DNA of 54,042 bases from Alphaproteobacteria bacterium (GTDB lineage: Bacteria; Pseudomonadota; Alphaproteobacteria; SMXQ01). Both the position numbers and the translations under genes were made by a program. The notes beneath the pieces were generated by a model. The model had not been told where the DNA came from. It saw only the letters and a program-made list of their open reading frames with translations, and made no database searches. Location: positions 1 to 54,042 of the forward strand of contig JAURLI010000078.1 of the NCBI GenBank assembly GCA_030831315.1, read 5' to 3'. Below, in pieces: positions 43,178-53,606 of this stretch. Position 1 is the first letter of the stretch, and each line of letters starts with the position of its first letter.

Positions 43178-44113
43178 TCACTGGCCAGGATTGGGCCTCG
43201 CGCCCGGGGCGGGGCGGGCTGCAGGCTTGCTGCCGCCCGGCAGTTTGACGACATCGCCTGCCGGCGTGCGGTTGCGCAGGAGATCGAGAATGCGCGCCAG
43301 CGTCGCGCGCATGTCGCGACGGTGCACGACCATGTCGATCATGCCGTGTTCCAGCAGGTATTCGGCCCGCTGAAAGCCTTCGGGCAGGGTTTCGCGGATT
43401 GTGTCCTCGATCACGCGCGAGCCCGCGAAGCCGATGATCGCGCCGGGCTCGGCAATGGCGATGTCGCCCAGCATGGCAAAGGAGGCCGACACGCCGCCGG
43501 TGGTGGGATCGGTGAGTACGACGATATAGGGAAGACCCGCATCGCGCATTTCCTCGACCGCGACGGTGGTGCGCGGCATCTGCATCAGCGAGAGGATGCC
43601 TTCCTGCATGCGCGCGCCACCCGACGACGGGAATACGATCAGCGGCGCTTCCTGAAGCACCGCGAGGCGCGCGGCCGTCAGGATGCCGTCGCCGACGGCG
43701 ACACCCATGGAGCCGCCCATGAAGCGGAAGTCGAAGGCGGCGACGACGGCGTTCACGCCGCCGATCTTGCCGTGGGCAACCTGAATCGCGTCGTCGACCT
43801 TGAGCTTGTTGCGCGATTCCTTGATGCGGTCCGAATAGCGCTTCTTGTCGCGAAAGCGAAGCGGATCATCGACGCAGTCGGGCAGTTCGACGGTCTGGTA
43901 GCTGCCCGGATCGAAGATCATGTCGAGCCGTTCCTTGGCCGACACGCGCATGTGGTGATTGCAGTGGGTGCAGACGAACAGGTTGGCCGCCAGTTCGCGG
44001 TGGAAAATCATCTGTTCGCAGGACGGACACTTGTGCCAGAGATTCTCCGGTACGTTTTCCTTGCGCACGAGCGCGCGGATCTTCGGCCGGACGAAATTCT
44101 TGAGCCAGTTCAT
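43178..44113 (-). CDS. accD: Acetyl-CoA carboxylase carboxyltransferase subunit beta
   Basis: Transfers the carboxyl group from biotin to acetyl-CoA to form malonyl-CoA, the first step of fatty acid synthesis. 311 residues. The N-terminal zinc ribbon has C29, C32, C48 and C51. The crotonase-fold core shows [16 protein letters not shown], then [19 protein letters not shown] and [16 protein letters not shown], then [15 protein letters not shown]. It sits between trpA and folC, a conserved order (trpFBA-accD-folC) in proteobacteria. A Pro/Ala-rich tail of 25 residues ends the protein. Confidence 0.96.
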   Translation of the reverse strand: MNWLKNFVRPKIRALVRKENVPENLWHKCPSCEQMIFHRELAANLFVCTHCNHHMRVSAKERLDMIFDPGSYQTVELPDCVDDPLRFRDKKRYSDRIKESRNKLKVDDAIQVAHGKIGGVNAVVAAFDFRFMGGSMGVAVGDGILTAARLAVLQEAPLIVFPSSGGARMQEGILSLMQMPRTTVAVEEMRDAGLPYIVVLTDPTTGGVSASFAMLGDIAIAEPGAIIGFAGSRVIEDTIRETLPEGFQRAEYLLEHGMIDMVVHRRDMRATLARILDLLRNRTPAGDVVKLPGGSKPAARPAPGARPNPGQ

Positions 44114-44158
44114 GCGTCGGTTCCCGTTGTCGTTACCTGAGCAAAAAACAAGTACGCG

Positions 44159-44992
44159 TCAGCCGCGCGCGGCGCGCACGCCGCCGGCAAGCACAGACAC
44201 ATAAGATAGCGCATCTTTGACCAAGGCTGTGCCGGCTTTTCCGCCCGCGTCGAGGCCCGCGCGGATCACCTCGACCAGCGCCGAGCCGACAACGGCTGCA
44301 TCGGCAACACGGGCGATGGCTGCTGCCTGCTCCGGCGTCTTGATGCCGAAGCCGACGGCGATCGGAAGATCGGTGCGCCTGCGCAGGCCCGCGACGCGCC
44401 CGCCGACGTCACCCGCGTCAGCCGCACGCGTGCCGGTGATGCCGGTGATCGAAACGTAATAGATGAACCCGGACGTATTGGTCAGGACCTTGCCCATGCG
44501 CTTGTCATCGGTCGTCGGCGTCGCAAGGCGAATGAAATGAATCCCCGCCTTCAGCGCGGGCAGGCACAACTCGGTGTCTTCTTCCGGCGGCAGGTCGACG
44601 ACGATCAGGCCGTCCACGCCCGCATCTTTCGCATCCTTGAGAAAGCGTTCGTTGCCGTAGATGTAGATCGGGTTGTAGTAGCCCATCAGCACGATCGGCG
44701 TGGTCGCGTCCCTCTCGCGGAAGCGGCGCACCATGTCGAGGGTCTTGATCATGTTCTGGCCAGCATGAAGCGCGCGCAGGCTGGATGCCTGGATCGCCGG
44801 GCCGTCGGCCATGGGGTCGGAGAACGGCATGCCCAGCTCAATCACGTCGGCGCCCGCCGCGGGCAGGCCCGACAGGATTTCCAGCGAGGTGTCGAAATCT
44901 GGATCGCCCGCGGTGATGAAGGTGACGAGCCCGGCGCGGCCTTCGGCCTTCAGCGCGGCAAAGCGCGCCGTGATGCGGTCAGGTGCGCTCAC
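44159..44992 (-). CDS. trpA: Tryptophan synthase alpha chain
   Basis: Cleaves indole-3-glycerol phosphate to indole, channelled to TrpB. TIM-barrel of 277 residues. The catalytic Glu is in [16 protein letters not shown] near residue 52, and the second acid is the Asp in the same segment; [20 protein letters not shown] and [10 protein letters not shown] follow. I chose the GTG at 44992, which overlaps the trpB stop by 4 bp (GTGA); the longer frame to 45049 lies inside trpB. Confidence 0.96.
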   Translation of the reverse strand: MSAPDRITARFAALKAEGRAGLVTFITAGDPDFDTSLEILSGLPAAGADVIELGMPFSDPMADGPAIQASSLRALHAGQNMIKTLDMVRRFRERDATTPIVLMGYYNPIYIYGNERFLKDAKDAGVDGLIVVDLPPEEDTELCLPALKAGIHFIRLATPTTDDKRMGKVLTNTSGFIYYVSITGITGTRAADAGDVGGRVAGLRRRTDLPIAVGFGIKTPEQAAAIARVADAAVVGSALVEVIRAGLDAGGKAGTALVKDALSYVSVLAGGVRAARG

Positions 44993-46200
44993 AGTTCGGT
45001 CCCCAGGTACTTCGCCACCGAGAACACGTCCTTGTCGCCGCGCCCGCACATGTTCATGACCATGAGATGATCTTTCGGCAGGGTGGGCGCGAAGCGGATG
45101 ACATGGGCCAGCGCATGGGCGGGCTCAAGGGCGGGAATGATGCCTTCGATGCGCGAGCACAGCTTGAAGGCGGCAAGCGCTTCCTTGTCGGTCGCCGATA
45201 CGTAATTAACGCGCCCCGTGTCGTGCAGCCACGCATGTTCCGGGCCGATGCCGGGATAATCCAGTCCGGCGGAAATCGAGTCCGCCTCGGTGATCTGGCC
45301 GTCGGAATCCTGCAACAGGAAGGTGCGGTTGCCGTGCAGCACGCCCGGCCGTCCGGCGCTGATGGAGGCGGCGTGCTTGCCCGTCTCGATGCCTTCGCCC
45401 GCCGCTTCGACGGCGTACATCTGTACGCTTGTCTCGTCGAGGAAGGGATGGAACAGGCCGATGGCGTTCGAGCCGCCGCCGATGCAGGCGACCAGGCTGT
45501 CGGGCAGGCGGCCTTCGGCCTCCATCATCTGCTCGCGGGTTTCGCGGCCGATCACCGACTGGAAGTCGCGCACCATGGCGGGATAGGGATGCGGCCCCGC
45601 CGCCGTGCCGATCAGGTAATAGGTGGTTTCGACGTTGGTCACCCAGTCGCGCAGGGCTTCGTTCATCGCGTCCTTGAGGGTGCGCGAGCCGGACTTCACC
45701 GGCACCACCTCGGCGCCCAGAAGCTTCATGCGGAAAACGTTGGGCTGCTGGCGCTCGATGTCGGTTTCGCCCATGTAGATGGTGCACGACAGGTTGAAGC
45801 GCGCGCAGACTGTCGCCGTCGCCACGCCATGCTGGCCGGCGCCGGTTTCGGCGATGATGCGCTTCTTGCCCATGCGGCGGGCGAGCAGGATCTGGCCGAG
45901 GCAGTTGTTGATCTTGTGCGAGCCGGTGTGGTTGAGCTCGTCGCGCTTGAAATAGATCTTCGCCCCGCCCAGCTCCTCGGTCAGGCGTTCGGCGAAGTAA
46001 AGCGCCGACGGCCTGCCCGCGTAATGGGCGAGGAAATAGTCGAACTCGGCCCGGAAGGCCGGGTCGGCCTTGGCCGCGCCGTAAGCCTCCTCAAGCTCGA
46101 GGATCAGTGGCATCAGGGTTTCAGCGACGTAGCGGCCGCCGAAGATGCCGAAATGGCCAGCCTCGTCCGGGCCGGTGCGGAAGGTGTTGGGTGCGCTCAT
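44989..46200 (-). CDS. trpB: Tryptophan synthase beta chain
   Basis: PLP enzyme condensing indole with serine to tryptophan, 403 residues. The PLP lysine is in [15 protein letters not shown] near residue 90, the phosphate-binding loop is [12 protein letters not shown], and [16 protein letters not shown] is a third family motif. The N-terminus [17 protein letters not shown] is typical. It follows trpF after 69 nt and overlaps trpA by 4 bp. trpC, D, E are not in this window, so the pathway genes are split, as is usual in alphaproteobacteria. Confidence 0.97.
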   Translation of the reverse strand: MSAPNTFRTGPDEAGHFGIFGGRYVAETLMPLILELEEAYGAAKADPAFRAEFDYFLAHYAGRPSALYFAERLTEELGGAKIYFKRDELNHTGSHKINNCLGQILLARRMGKKRIIAETGAGQHGVATATVCARFNLSCTIYMGETDIERQQPNVFRMKLLGAEVVPVKSGSRTLKDAMNEALRDWVTNVETTYYLIGTAAGPHPYPAMVRDFQSVIGRETREQMMEAEGRLPDSLVACIGGGSNAIGLFHPFLDETSVQMYAVEAAGEGIETGKHAASISAGRPGVLHGNRTFLLQDSDGQITEADSISAGLDYPGIGPEHAWLHDTGRVNYVSATDKEALAAFKLCSRIEGIIPALEPAHALAHVIRFAPTLPKDHLMVMNMCGRGDKDVFSVAKYLGTEL

Positions 46201-46269
46201 GTCTGGCTCTTACCAAAGGCCGGGACTATAGCGGCAGAGGGCAAGGAATCCAACGGTTCCCGCATGCTC

Positions 46270-46929
46270 TCAGGACGCCGGTCCGGCGGCCCGGGCGGCC
46301 GCGGCGAAAGCCGCGATCAGGGCCGGTTCCTTGACCCCCGGCCGGCTTTCCACGCCCGACGACACATCGACCATTTCCGCCCCCGTGATGGCGACCGCCT
46401 GGGCCAGGTTGGCCGCCGTCAGGCCGCCCGACAGCATCCACGGCTTTGCGCCCCGGTAGCCCGCGAGCATCCGCCAGTCGAAGGAAATGGCATTTCCGCC
46501 GGGAAGGGCGCCGGTCATTTCGGGCGGGGGCTTGGCATCGAAAAGCAGCATGTCGGCGACGGCTTCCTGGGCTTTCGCCACGGCGAGGTCGTCGGGGGTC
46601 GCGAGTTTGACGGCGCGGATCACCGGCAGGCCGAAGCGCGCCCGGATGGCGGCGACGGCCTCGGGCGATTCGGAGCCGTGCAGTTGCAGGATATCGAGGC
46701 CGACGTCGTCCAGCGTTTCCTCGATGACGTTTTCCGGCGCATCGACGAAGACGCCGACGCGCTGCATGCCCTTCGGCACCATCGCCGCCAGCCGCGCGGC
46801 ATCGGCGACGCCGAGATAGCGGGGCGAGGGCGGGTAGAACATCAACCCGACGAAATCGGCGCGGGCCTCGATCGCGGCCTGCATCGCGGTTTCGGAATTG
46901 ATGCCGCAGATCTTGAAGCGAACAGCCAT
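46270..46929 (-). CDS. trpF: Phosphoribosylanthranilate isomerase
   Basis: Amadori rearrangement of phosphoribosylanthranilate in tryptophan synthesis. TIM-barrel of 219 residues. The start RFKICGINSE carries the catalytic Cys in KICG, VGLMFYPPSPRYL follows, LQLHGSE is the mid motif with the region of the catalytic Asp later, and MLSGGLTAANLAQA plus VDVSSGVES near the end bind phosphate. ATG lies 1 nt after the pyrF stop, so the two are cotranscribed. Confidence 0.95.
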   Translation of the reverse strand: MAVRFKICGINSETAMQAAIEARADFVGLMFYPPSPRYLGVADAARLAAMVPKGMQRVGVFVDAPENVIEETLDDVGLDILQLHGSESPEAVAAIRARFGLPVIRAVKLATPDDLAVAKAQEAVADMLLFDAKPPPEMTGALPGGNAISFDWRMLAGYRGAKPWMLSGGLTAANLAQAVAITGAEMVDVSSGVESRPGVKEPALIAAFAAAARAAGPAS

Positions 46930-46930
46930 G

Positions 46931-47674
46931 TCAGTTCCCGGTTGCGGAAATCTCTGCAGCGATGGCGCGCGCCGCGGCGGCGGGGTCCTCGGCGCCGGTG
47001 ATGGGCCTGCCGATCACCAGATAATCGGCGCCGGCGGTAATGGCCTCGCCCGGGGTCATGACGCGCTTCTGGTCGCCCACATCTGCGCCCGCGGGGCGAA
47101 TGCCGGGCGTCACCAGTGTGAAGTCGGGGCCAAGGGCGCGGCGGATGGGGGTTATTTCCCGGGCCGAGCAGACGACGCCGTCGAGGCCCGCTTCGTGGGC
47201 AAGGGCGGCAAGGCGAACCACCTGTTCCTCGACGCCGCCGATCACGCCCATGCGCTCGATGTCGACAGTCTCGAGCGAGGTCAGCACCGTCACCGCGATG
47301 ACCAGGGGCGCGGGCGTGCCTGCCTTGGCGGCGGCTTCGCGGGCGGCCTCGGCGGCTGCCGACATCATCGCCCGACCGCCCGCCGCGTGGACATTGACAA
47401 TAGTGGGCGCCAGCGGTGCCGCGGCCCGCACGGCGGCGGCGACGGTGTTGGGAATGTCATGGAACTTGAGATCGAGGAACAGATCGCCCCCGGCAGCTTT
47501 GCGCACCCGCGCCACGCCCGCGGGCCCCTGGGCCGAAAAGAATTCGAGGCCGAGCTTGATGCCGCAGCCCGCGCCCGCAAGCGCACGGGCGAGCGTTTCC
47601 GCGCGCGCGAGGTCAGGCGTGTCGATGGCGCAGTAAATGCGTCGTGCGGCGTCTGCGGCGGAAAGGAGCGGCAT
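46931..47674 (-). CDS. pyrF: Orotidine 5'-phosphate decarboxylase
   Basis: Last step of UMP synthesis. TIM-barrel of 247 residues with the catalytic array in LFLDLKFHDIPNTV (Asp and Lys residues), KLGLEFFSAQGP near residue 36, and the phosphate-gripping VTPGIRPAG near residue 185 with IGRPIT near the end. It is followed 1 nt later by trpF, mixing pyrimidine and tryptophan synthesis in one transcript. Confidence 0.95.
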   Translation of the reverse strand: MPLLSAADAARRIYCAIDTPDLARAETLARALAGAGCGIKLGLEFFSAQGPAGVARVRKAAGGDLFLDLKFHDIPNTVAAAVRAAAPLAPTIVNVHAAGGRAMMSAAAEAAREAAAKAGTPAPLVIAVTVLTSLETVDIERMGVIGGVEEQVVRLAALAHEAGLDGVVCSAREITPIRRALGPDFTLVTPGIRPAGADVGDQKRVMTPGEAITAGADYLVIGRPITGAEDPAAAARAIAAEISATGN

Positions 47675-47757
47675 GGGCTGGCGTCGAGATCTTCGTTGTT
47701 GTCGGTTCGCCGCGGTTTATAGCGCGAATGGGGGCCGTGCGATACCGCGGGCCGCGC

Positions 47758-48108
47758 CTAGTCGGCGTTGGCGATCATCCGCCGGCGGGCCTCGTCGGAG
47801 GCTTCCGGGCCGCGCCGTTCGGCAGCGGCAAGTTCGTCTTTCAGGCGGCGCGTCTCTTCTTCCAGCTGCTGTTCGTGCCGGGCGAGGCGGCGGCGCGCCA
47901 GCCGGCCGGGCAGGGACTTGAGCCAGAACCATATGGCGGCCAGAAGGAAACCGGCGAAGAACGGCCCCAGCACGGCCGCATAGACCGGCAGGGCGATTTC
48001 GAGCGGAAACGGCCAAAGCTTGAGGGTGATGGGTCCGGGGTTGGCCGCGGCGAAAGCGCCGGCGAAGGCCAGCACCGGCAAGGCAATGATCCAGAACAGA
48101 AAACGCAT
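47758..48108 (-). CDS. LapA-domain (lipopolysaccharide assembly protein A-like) membrane protein
   Basis: A 116-residue inner-membrane protein. Two hydrophobic spans (FLFWIIALPVLAFAGAFAAANP, about 3-24; PVYAAVLGPFFAGFLLAAIWFWL, about 40-62) are followed by a charged cytoplasmic coiled-coil (RLARHEQQLEEETRRLKDE), the standard LapA/DUF1049 layout. In E. coli LapA works with LapB in controlling LPS synthesis through FtsH; no lapB is adjacent here. Lies between ihfB and pyrF, the usual spot for the gene next to rpsA-ihfB in proteobacteria. Confidence 0.85.
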   Translation of the reverse strand: MRFLFWIIALPVLAFAGAFAAANPGPITLKLWPFPLEIALPVYAAVLGPFFAGFLLAAIWFWLKSLPGRLARRRLARHEQQLEEETRRLKDELAAAERRGPEASDEARRRMIANAD

Positions 48109-48149
48109 GGCTCTCTATCCCGCGCCCTCGGGCCGGTGCGCCGGGGAGA

Positions 48150-48434
48150 CTACTCCCCGGTGTTCAGCCGTTCGCGCAGTTGCTTGCCGGTCTTGAAGAA
48201 AGGCACGTGCTTGCGTGCCACGCGCACCGATTCGCCGGTACGCGGATTGCGGCCGACGCGGGCATCGCGCTTCTTGACCGAAAAGGCGCCGAAGCCGCGC
48301 AGTTCCACGCGGTCGCCACGCGCCAGCGCGCGGGTAATTTCGTCGAAAATCGCGGAAACGATTCGTTCCACGTCGCGGTGATACAGGTGCGGGTTCTTCT
48401 CGGCGAGGCGCAGGATCAGTTCCGATTTCGTCAT
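48150..48434 (-). CDS. ihfB: Integration host factor subunit beta
   Basis: DNA-bending nucleoid protein of the HU/IHF family, 94 residues. [17 protein letters not shown] begins the dimerisation helices, and the DNA-binding arm is [19 protein letters not shown] followed by [21 protein letters not shown]. The GRNPRTGE segment is the family signature. Location after rpsA/sppA agrees with IhfB rather than HU. Possible AT-rich binding regions at 40.45 and 41.45 kb could be among its targets, but that is speculation. Confidence 0.95.
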   Translation of the reverse strand: MTKSELILRLAEKNPHLYHRDVERIVSAIFDEITRALARGDRVELRGFGAFSVKKRDARVGRNPRTGESVRVARKHVPFFKTGKQLRERLNTGE

Positions 48435-48509
48435 GCGGCTCTCTTTGCGTTTCCGGGGTGCAGGCTCCCTACCCGACGCGGACCCCCCAGCCCCTTGTTA
48501 ATGAAGGCA

Positions 48510-49421
48510 CTATTTCAAATCAGGGTGCCAAACCGAGACCAGCCCGTCAAGTTTAAGTCTTTCAGAAAACAATGTTTTTCCGACTATCCGCTCGGCCAGG
48601 CCCAGCAGTTCCTCGGCCTCGCCCCGAACCCGAATATCGCGGACGGGCAGGGTTTTCGGGACCTTCCGGGCCTCGGCCAGCCAGTTCCGGGCTTCGCCCT
48701 CGCCGCCGATGGCATCAATCAGGCCATTGGCCACTGCCTGGCGCCCCGTATAGATGCGCCCGTCTGCCAGGGCCCGGGCCCGGGCCGGGGCCAGCTTGCG
48801 CCGTTCGGCCACCATGGCGACGAACTGCTCGTACATGTCCATGACCACGGCGCGGGTGGCGGCGCGGCCTTCTTCGGTCAGCGGCTCGAGGGGGTTGGGC
48901 ACGGCCTTGAGGGGGGACGACTTGATCGCTTCCGCCTCGACGCCCAGCTTTTTGAGCAGCCCCGTTACATCGGTCGATTGCAGGATGACGCCGATGGACC
49001 CGGTGATGGTTCCCTGCTGGGCAAAGATGCGGTCGGCGCCGATCGCGGTCATGTAGCCACCCGATGCAGCGACGGTGCCCATGACGGCGACGACGGGTTT
49101 CGTTGCGGCGATGCGCCGCAGCGCGCGATAGAGGTTTTCGCCGCCGACGACGGTACCGCCGGGGCTGTTGATGCTGACGATCAGCGCGCGGGCATGGTCG
49201 TCGCTCGCAACACGCTTGAGCGCGCGCTCCAGGGCCGCGTCTTCGGCAATGATGCCGGTGATGGAAATTCTGGCGACATGGTCGCGGGGAATGACGCCAT
49301 TGTCACGGGCAACGCCGACGAGTACGGCGGCGGCAACGGCGATGATGGCGACGAGGCGCCACACGGAAAGACGGCGCTTCAGTTTGCGCCGGTCGATGAC
49401 GGCATCCGATTCGAGAGACAT
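48510..49421 (-). CDS. sppA: Signal peptide peptidase SppA (short form)
   Basis: Membrane-anchored serine protease degrading cleaved signal peptides, 303 residues, the half-length form. An N-terminal span (LVAIIAVAAAVLVGVA, about 23-38) anchors the periplasmic domain. The Ser/Lys dyad is S120 in VAASGGYM and K172 in SSPLKAVPNP, the expected 52 residues apart. The oxyanion loop INSPGGTVVGGE is intact. Between rpsA and ihfB on the same strand, its common place in proteobacteria. Confidence 0.94.
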   Translation of the reverse strand: MSLESDAVIDRRKLKRRLSVWRLVAIIAVAAAVLVGVARDNGVIPRDHVARISITGIIAEDAALERALKRVASDDHARALIVSINSPGGTVVGGENLYRALRRIAATKPVVAVMGTVAASGGYMTAIGADRIFAQQGTITGSIGVILQSTDVTGLLKKLGVEAEAIKSSPLKAVPNPLEPLTEEGRAATRAVVMDMYEQFVAMVAERRKLAPARARALADGRIYTGRQAVANGLIDAIGGEGEARNWLAEARKVPKTLPVRDIRVRGEAEELLGLAERIVGKTLFSERLKLDGLVSVWHPDLK

Positions 49422-49458
49422 GCTGTCCGTCCGATCGCTTGCCTGTTAAGCCGGGAAC

Positions 49459-49486
49459 GGGGTGAGCGGCATTTGCCGCGCACCCC
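49459..49486 (-). terminator. Possible terminator hairpin after rpsA
   Basis: GGGGTG (49459-49464) pairs with CACCCC (49481-49486), with an inner GCGGC/GCCGC stem around an AT-rich loop. No T-run on the minus strand, so a processing or partial termination hairpin is more likely than a full stop. Confidence 0.4.
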
Positions 49487-49502
49487 GCGCAACCGGTCGG
49501 TT

Positions 49503-51239
49503 CTACTTGTCGTCTTCGTCCTTGGTGCGTTCGGCGTTGGCGCGGTTGATGGCCGCACCCAGAATATCGCCGAGGCTCGCGCCCGAATCCGACGACCCGT
49601 ACTGGGCCATGGCGGCCTTTTCTTCCTCGATCTCGCGCGCCTTGATGCTGAGCGAGAGACGCCGTGTCGCACGGTCGACCTGGGTGACCTTTGCGTCGAC
49701 CTTTTCGCCCACGGCGAAACGGTCGGTGCGCTGGTCGCCGCGATCGCGAGCGAGGTCGGCCTTGCGGATGAAGCCGGTGGCGCCATCAACTTCGACCTCG
49801 ACCCCCTTGTCGGAGACCGACTTCACGGTGCAGGTGACGACATCGCCGCGGTTGATCTCGCCGGCCTTGCCCTCGAACGGGTCTTCGCCGAGCTGCTTGA
49901 TCCCGAGGCTGATGCGTTCCTTTTCGATGTCGACATCAAGGACCTTCACCTTGACCATGTCGCCCTTCTTGTAGTCCTGAATGGCTTCTTCGCCGGCGCG
50001 GTTCCAGTCGAGGTCCGACAGGTGAACCATGCCGTCGATGTCGCCGGGCAGGCCAACGAAGAGGCCGAACTCGGTGATGTTCTTGATCTCGCCTTCGATC
50101 TCGGTGCCGGGCTGGAACTTCGCGGAGAAGTCGTTCCACGGATTTTCCATGCACTGCTTGAGACCCAGCGAAATACGGCGCTTCTGCGGATCGACATCCA
50201 GCACCATCACTTCCACTTCCTGCGAGGTGGAAACGATCTTGCCCGGATGGACGTTCTTCTTGGTCCAGCTCATTTCCGAGACATGGACCAGCGCTTCGAC
50301 GCCCGGCTCCAGCTCCACGAAGGCGCCGTAGTCGGTGATGTTGGTGACGCGGCCCTTCAGGCGCGCACCGACCGGGTACTTCGCCTGGATGCCTTCCCAC
50401 GGATCGGCCTCGAGCTGCTTCATGCCGAGGCTGATGCGCTGGTTTTCCGGGTTGAAGCGGATGACCTGCACCTTCACCGTGTCGCCGACATTGAGCATTT
50501 CGCTCGGGTGATTGATGCGGCGCCAGGAAATGTCGGTGATGTGGAGCAGACCGTCCACGCCGCCGAGATCGATGAACGCACCGTAGTCGGTGATGTTCTT
50601 GACGACGCCTTCCAGAACCTGGCCTTCCTTGAGGTTGGCCACCAGTTCCGAGCGGGCCTCGGCGCGGGATTCTTCCAGAACCGCGCGGCGGGACACGACG
50701 ATGTTCCCGCGCGAGCGGTCCATCTTCAGGATGTGGAATTCCTGCGGGTTGCCCATCAGGTGGTTGACGTCGCGCACGGGGCGGATGTCGACCTGCGAAC
50801 CAGGAAGGAACGCCACCGCGCCGGACAGGTCGACGGTGAAGCCGCCCTTCACGCGGCCGAAGATGACGCCCTTCACGCGGCTGTTCTGCTTGTGCGCGTC
50901 CTCGAGGTGCGTCCACGCTTCCTCGCGCCGTGCCTTCTCGCGGCTCAGCATGGTGTCGCCGTTACGGTCTTCATAGCGTTCGAGGAAGACCTCGACCGTA
51001 TCCCCCGGCTTCAGGTCGGACTTAACGCCCGGTACGCCGAATTCCTTCAGCGGCACGCGGCCGGCGGACTTCAGTCCGACGTCGATGATGGCGGCATCAT
51101 TTTCGATGGCGATGATGGTGCCTTTGAGCACGCTGCCTTCGGCGGGTGCGCTGGTGCCGAAGGATTCTTCAAGAAGGTCGGCGAAATTCTCGCCGGTCGC
51201 GTACGGCTTGTCTGCCGTACCGGCTTTCTGAGTGGCCAT
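49503..51239 (-). CDS. rpsA: 30S ribosomal protein S1
   Basis: Binds mRNA and the small ribosomal subunit to start translation. 578 residues with six S1 repeats, recognised by recurring elements such as VKNITDYGAFIDLGGVDGLL, then RVTNITDYGAFVELEPGVEAL and IKNITEFGLFVGLPGDIDGM. The ATG at 51239 follows AGGAG; the frame open to 51323 lacks homology. Domains 1-2 bind the ribosome; the last is short, as usual. Cotranscribed order cmk-rpsA-sppA-ihfB is conserved in proteobacteria. Confidence 0.97.
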   Translation of the reverse strand: MATQKAGTADKPYATGENFADLLEESFGTSAPAEGSVLKGTIIAIENDAAIIDVGLKSAGRVPLKEFGVPGVKSDLKPGDTVEVFLERYEDRNGDTMLSREKARREEAWTHLEDAHKQNSRVKGVIFGRVKGGFTVDLSGAVAFLPGSQVDIRPVRDVNHLMGNPQEFHILKMDRSRGNIVVSRRAVLEESRAEARSELVANLKEGQVLEGVVKNITDYGAFIDLGGVDGLLHITDISWRRINHPSEMLNVGDTVKVQVIRFNPENQRISLGMKQLEADPWEGIQAKYPVGARLKGRVTNITDYGAFVELEPGVEALVHVSEMSWTKKNVHPGKIVSTSQEVEVMVLDVDPQKRRISLGLKQCMENPWNDFSAKFQPGTEIEGEIKNITEFGLFVGLPGDIDGMVHLSDLDWNRAGEEAIQDYKKGDMVKVKVLDVDIEKERISLGIKQLGEDPFEGKAGEINRGDVVTCTVKSVSDKGVEVEVDGATGFIRKADLARDRGDQRTDRFAVGEKVDAKVTQVDRATRRLSLSIKAREIEEEKAAMAQYGSSDSGASLGDILGAAINRANAERTKDEDDK

Positions 51240-51364
51240 ATGTTCTCCTAGCTGGCTTCCGCGCCGTGCCCACGCCACCATGGCGTGTCCCGAGTTTTGG
51301 AAAGGTGTCCCGTTGGGTTGCACCCCGATCCGGCGAGGATCTGCGCTTGCGGGAACGTGCCGTG

Positions 51365-52033
51365 CTACGGGCGGCGGCGGGCGGCTTCGACAAGCCCGAG
51401 GGCAATTTCGAAAACCTGATCCGCATCAAGGCCGGACGTATCCACGAGGTGAGCGTCCTCCGCCCTTATCAGGGGCGATTGGGCCCGCTCGCTGTCGCGG
51501 GCGTCGCGCTCACGCATGTCCTGCAAAACGCGCGCCTTTATACTGGCTGGATCGGCTTCCCGCAACCGTTCCGATAGCTCCCGGGCCCGCCGCTCGGCCC
51601 GGATTTCAAGGGCTGCGGTCACGAAAAGCTTAATATCGGCTGCGGGGCAGACGACCGTGCCGATGTCGCGGCCGTCAATGACCGCGCCTACGGCGCCTTT
51701 CGGGGGGGTGGCTGCGAAATCGCGCTGGAAGGCCAGCAGGGCGGCCCGGACCCCTGCATAAGATGATATGCGGGACGCCAGGACCGCGATGTCGTCGCCG
51801 GCCAGTTCCGGGTCGTCGAGTTCATCGGCGCGTACCCGGCGGGCGGCGGCCTCGGCAGCGCCCGGGTCGTCCGGATCGCCTGCCATGTCGCGCAGGTGGC
51901 GGGCGGCGGCACGGTAGAGCTTGCCGGAATCGAGGCGGGCATAGCCGTAATGGGCGGCCAGCCGGGCGGCCAGGGTCCCCTTGCCCGAAGCCGCCGGGCC
52001 GTCGATGGCGATGACGAACGGCTTTTCGGTCAC
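51365..52033 (-). CDS. cmk: Cytidylate kinase
   Basis: Phosphorylates CMP and dCMP. 222 residues with P-loop [17 protein letters not shown] at about 9-25, the [11 protein letters not shown] motif, [13 protein letters not shown] and [15 protein letters not shown]. The start overlaps the aroA stop by 4 bp. The 125-nt gap to rpsA contains an ACGCCA/TGGCGT inverted repeat near 51270-51285 and the rpsA leader. Confidence 0.96.
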   Translation of the reverse strand: MTEKPFVIAIDGPAASGKGTLAARLAAHYGYARLDSGKLYRAAARHLRDMAGDPDDPGAAEAAARRVRADELDDPELAGDDIAVLASRISSYAGVRAALLAFQRDFAATPPKGAVGAVIDGRDIGTVVCPAADIKLFVTAALEIRAERRARELSERLREADPASIKARVLQDMRERDARDSERAQSPLIRAEDAHLVDTSGLDADQVFEIALGLVEAARRRP

Positions 52034-53379
52034 GCCGCGGCCGTGGTGATGTCGGCGCCAAGGCCCCGCATCAGCCCCTCGAACCCGGGGAAGGAGGTGA
52101 CGATGGCGCGGCCGTCATCGACGGCGACGCCCTTGTCGCAGGCAAGCCCGGCGACGAGAAACGACATGGCGATGCGGTGGTCGTAATGGGTGACGACCGG
52201 TCCGCCGCCCGGCAACGCGCCGCCGCGCCCGGTGACGATCAGGGTGTCGCCCTGTTCGCGCACATCGGCGCCGATGGCGCGCAGGCCCTCGCAGATTGCC
52301 GTCAGGCGGTCCGATTCCTTGACCCGCAGCTCGGCAAGGCCGTGCATGACTGTAGACCCTTCGGCGAAGGCGGCAGCGACGGCGAGGATCGGATATTCGT
52401 CGATCATCGACGGTGCGCGTTCGGCCGGCACCTCGACGCCCTTCAGGCGCGAGGCGCGCACGCGCAGGTCGGCGACCGGCTCTCCGGCCTCTTCGCGTTT
52501 GTTCTCGAAGGCGATCTCGGCACCCATCTCGCCAAGCGTCTGGTACAGCCCGACGCGCAGCGGATTGGTGCCGATATTGTGGATGGTGATGTCGGATCCG
52601 GGCACGATCAGTGCCGCCACGGCGGCGAAGGCGGCCGACGACGGATCCCCCGGCACCAGCACGTTGCGCGCCGTCAGTTCGGGCTGTCCTGTCAGCGTAA
52701 TGCGCCGCGCGCCGTCGCGGTCGCGGCGAATGTCGAGATGGGCGCCGAAATGGGCAAGCATCAGTTCGGTATGGTCGCGGGTCGCTTCCGGTTCGATCAC
52801 CGTGGTGGCACCCGGGGTGTTGAGCCCGGCGAGAATGATCGAGGATTTCACCTGAGCCGAGGCCACCGGCAGGCGGTATTCGATCGGCACCGGCAGGCGC
52901 GCGCCGCGCACCAGCATGGGCAGGCGGCCGCCGGGCTGCGCATCGAAGCGCACGCCCATCTGCGACAATGGTTCGATGACGCGCATCATGGGGCGGCGGC
53001 ACAGCGATGCGTCGCCGGTCATGTGGGCCGACAGCGGATGGGTGCCGATCAGTCCGACCAGCAAACGTGCGCCGGTGCCGGAATTGCCCATGTCGAGAAT
53101 TTGCTCGGGCTGGGCGAGGCCGCCGACGCCGACGCCGGAAACTTCGTAGGTGGCGGCATCGATGCGGGTGACCGTGACGCCGAGGCGGCGCAGCGCTTCC
53201 GCCGTGCACAGAACGTCTTCGCCTTCGAGCAGGCCGTCGATGCGGGTGCGCCCGACGGCGACGGCGCCGATCATCAAGGCGCGGTGGGAAATGGACTTGT
53301 CGCCGGGTACGCGCACTTCGCCCTTGAGCGCGCCGGACGGGCGGGCGGTCATCGGGCGAAGCGGTTCGGTCTCGGCCAT
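52030..53379 (-). CDS. aroA: 3-phosphoshikimate 1-carboxyvinyltransferase (EPSP synthase)
   Basis: Sixth step of the shikimate pathway. 449 residues. [16 protein letters not shown] near residue 28 and [14 protein letters not shown] near residue 94 are the active-site loops, with [15 protein letters not shown] and [15 protein letters not shown] later. The Gly in the NSGTGAR loop has an Ala nearby as in class II enzymes, which tend to tolerate glyphosate, but this is only suggestive. I chose the ATG at 53379; the frame open to 53493 has no homology. Confidence 0.95.
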   Translation of the reverse strand: MAETEPLRPMTARPSGALKGEVRVPGDKSISHRALMIGAVAVGRTRIDGLLEGEDVLCTAEALRRLGVTVTRIDAATYEVSGVGVGGLAQPEQILDMGNSGTGARLLVGLIGTHPLSAHMTGDASLCRRPMMRVIEPLSQMGVRFDAQPGGRLPMLVRGARLPVPIEYRLPVASAQVKSSIILAGLNTPGATTVIEPEATRDHTELMLAHFGAHLDIRRDRDGARRITLTGQPELTARNVLVPGDPSSAAFAAVAALIVPGSDITIHNIGTNPLRVGLYQTLGEMGAEIAFENKREEAGEPVADLRVRASRLKGVEVPAERAPSMIDEYPILAVAAAFAEGSTVMHGLAELRVKESDRLTAICEGLRAIGADVREQGDTLIVTGRGGALPGGGPVVTHYDHRIAMSFLVAGLACDKGVAVDDGRAIVTSFPGFEGLMRGLGADITTAAA

Positions 53380-53501
53380 GGCGTGGTTTTTTCCTAAGGC
53401 CACCGGGCGTGGCGGCGGATATTTCCTTATCATACCTCGTCCGGCCTGTCCTGCGCCCGCCGCGCTGGTCTGGGGCGGATTTTCGGGCAACAAATTTGCT
53501 T

Positions 53502-53530
53502 TTGACAGAGCCGCACGATCATGGCAATTG
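53502..53530 (+). promoter_or_regulatory. Candidate promoter of the FYDLN-acid gene
   Basis: A perfect TTGACA -35 (53502-53507) lies about 100 nt upstream of the gene start; the -10 at 17 nt (CAATTG) is poor. Confidence 0.35.
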
Positions 53531-53606
53531 GCTAACCGTGTTTCGACGCGGCCAGGGGGGGGCTTCGCTTTCTTCCGCCGCCGGTTCTTCGGAGGTTAAT
53601 CGCGCA

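Noticed and set aside
48180-51251. A 1023-codon open frame on the plus strand
   Set aside because: Runs across ihfB, sppA and rpsA antisense; all three have intact motifs on the other strand.
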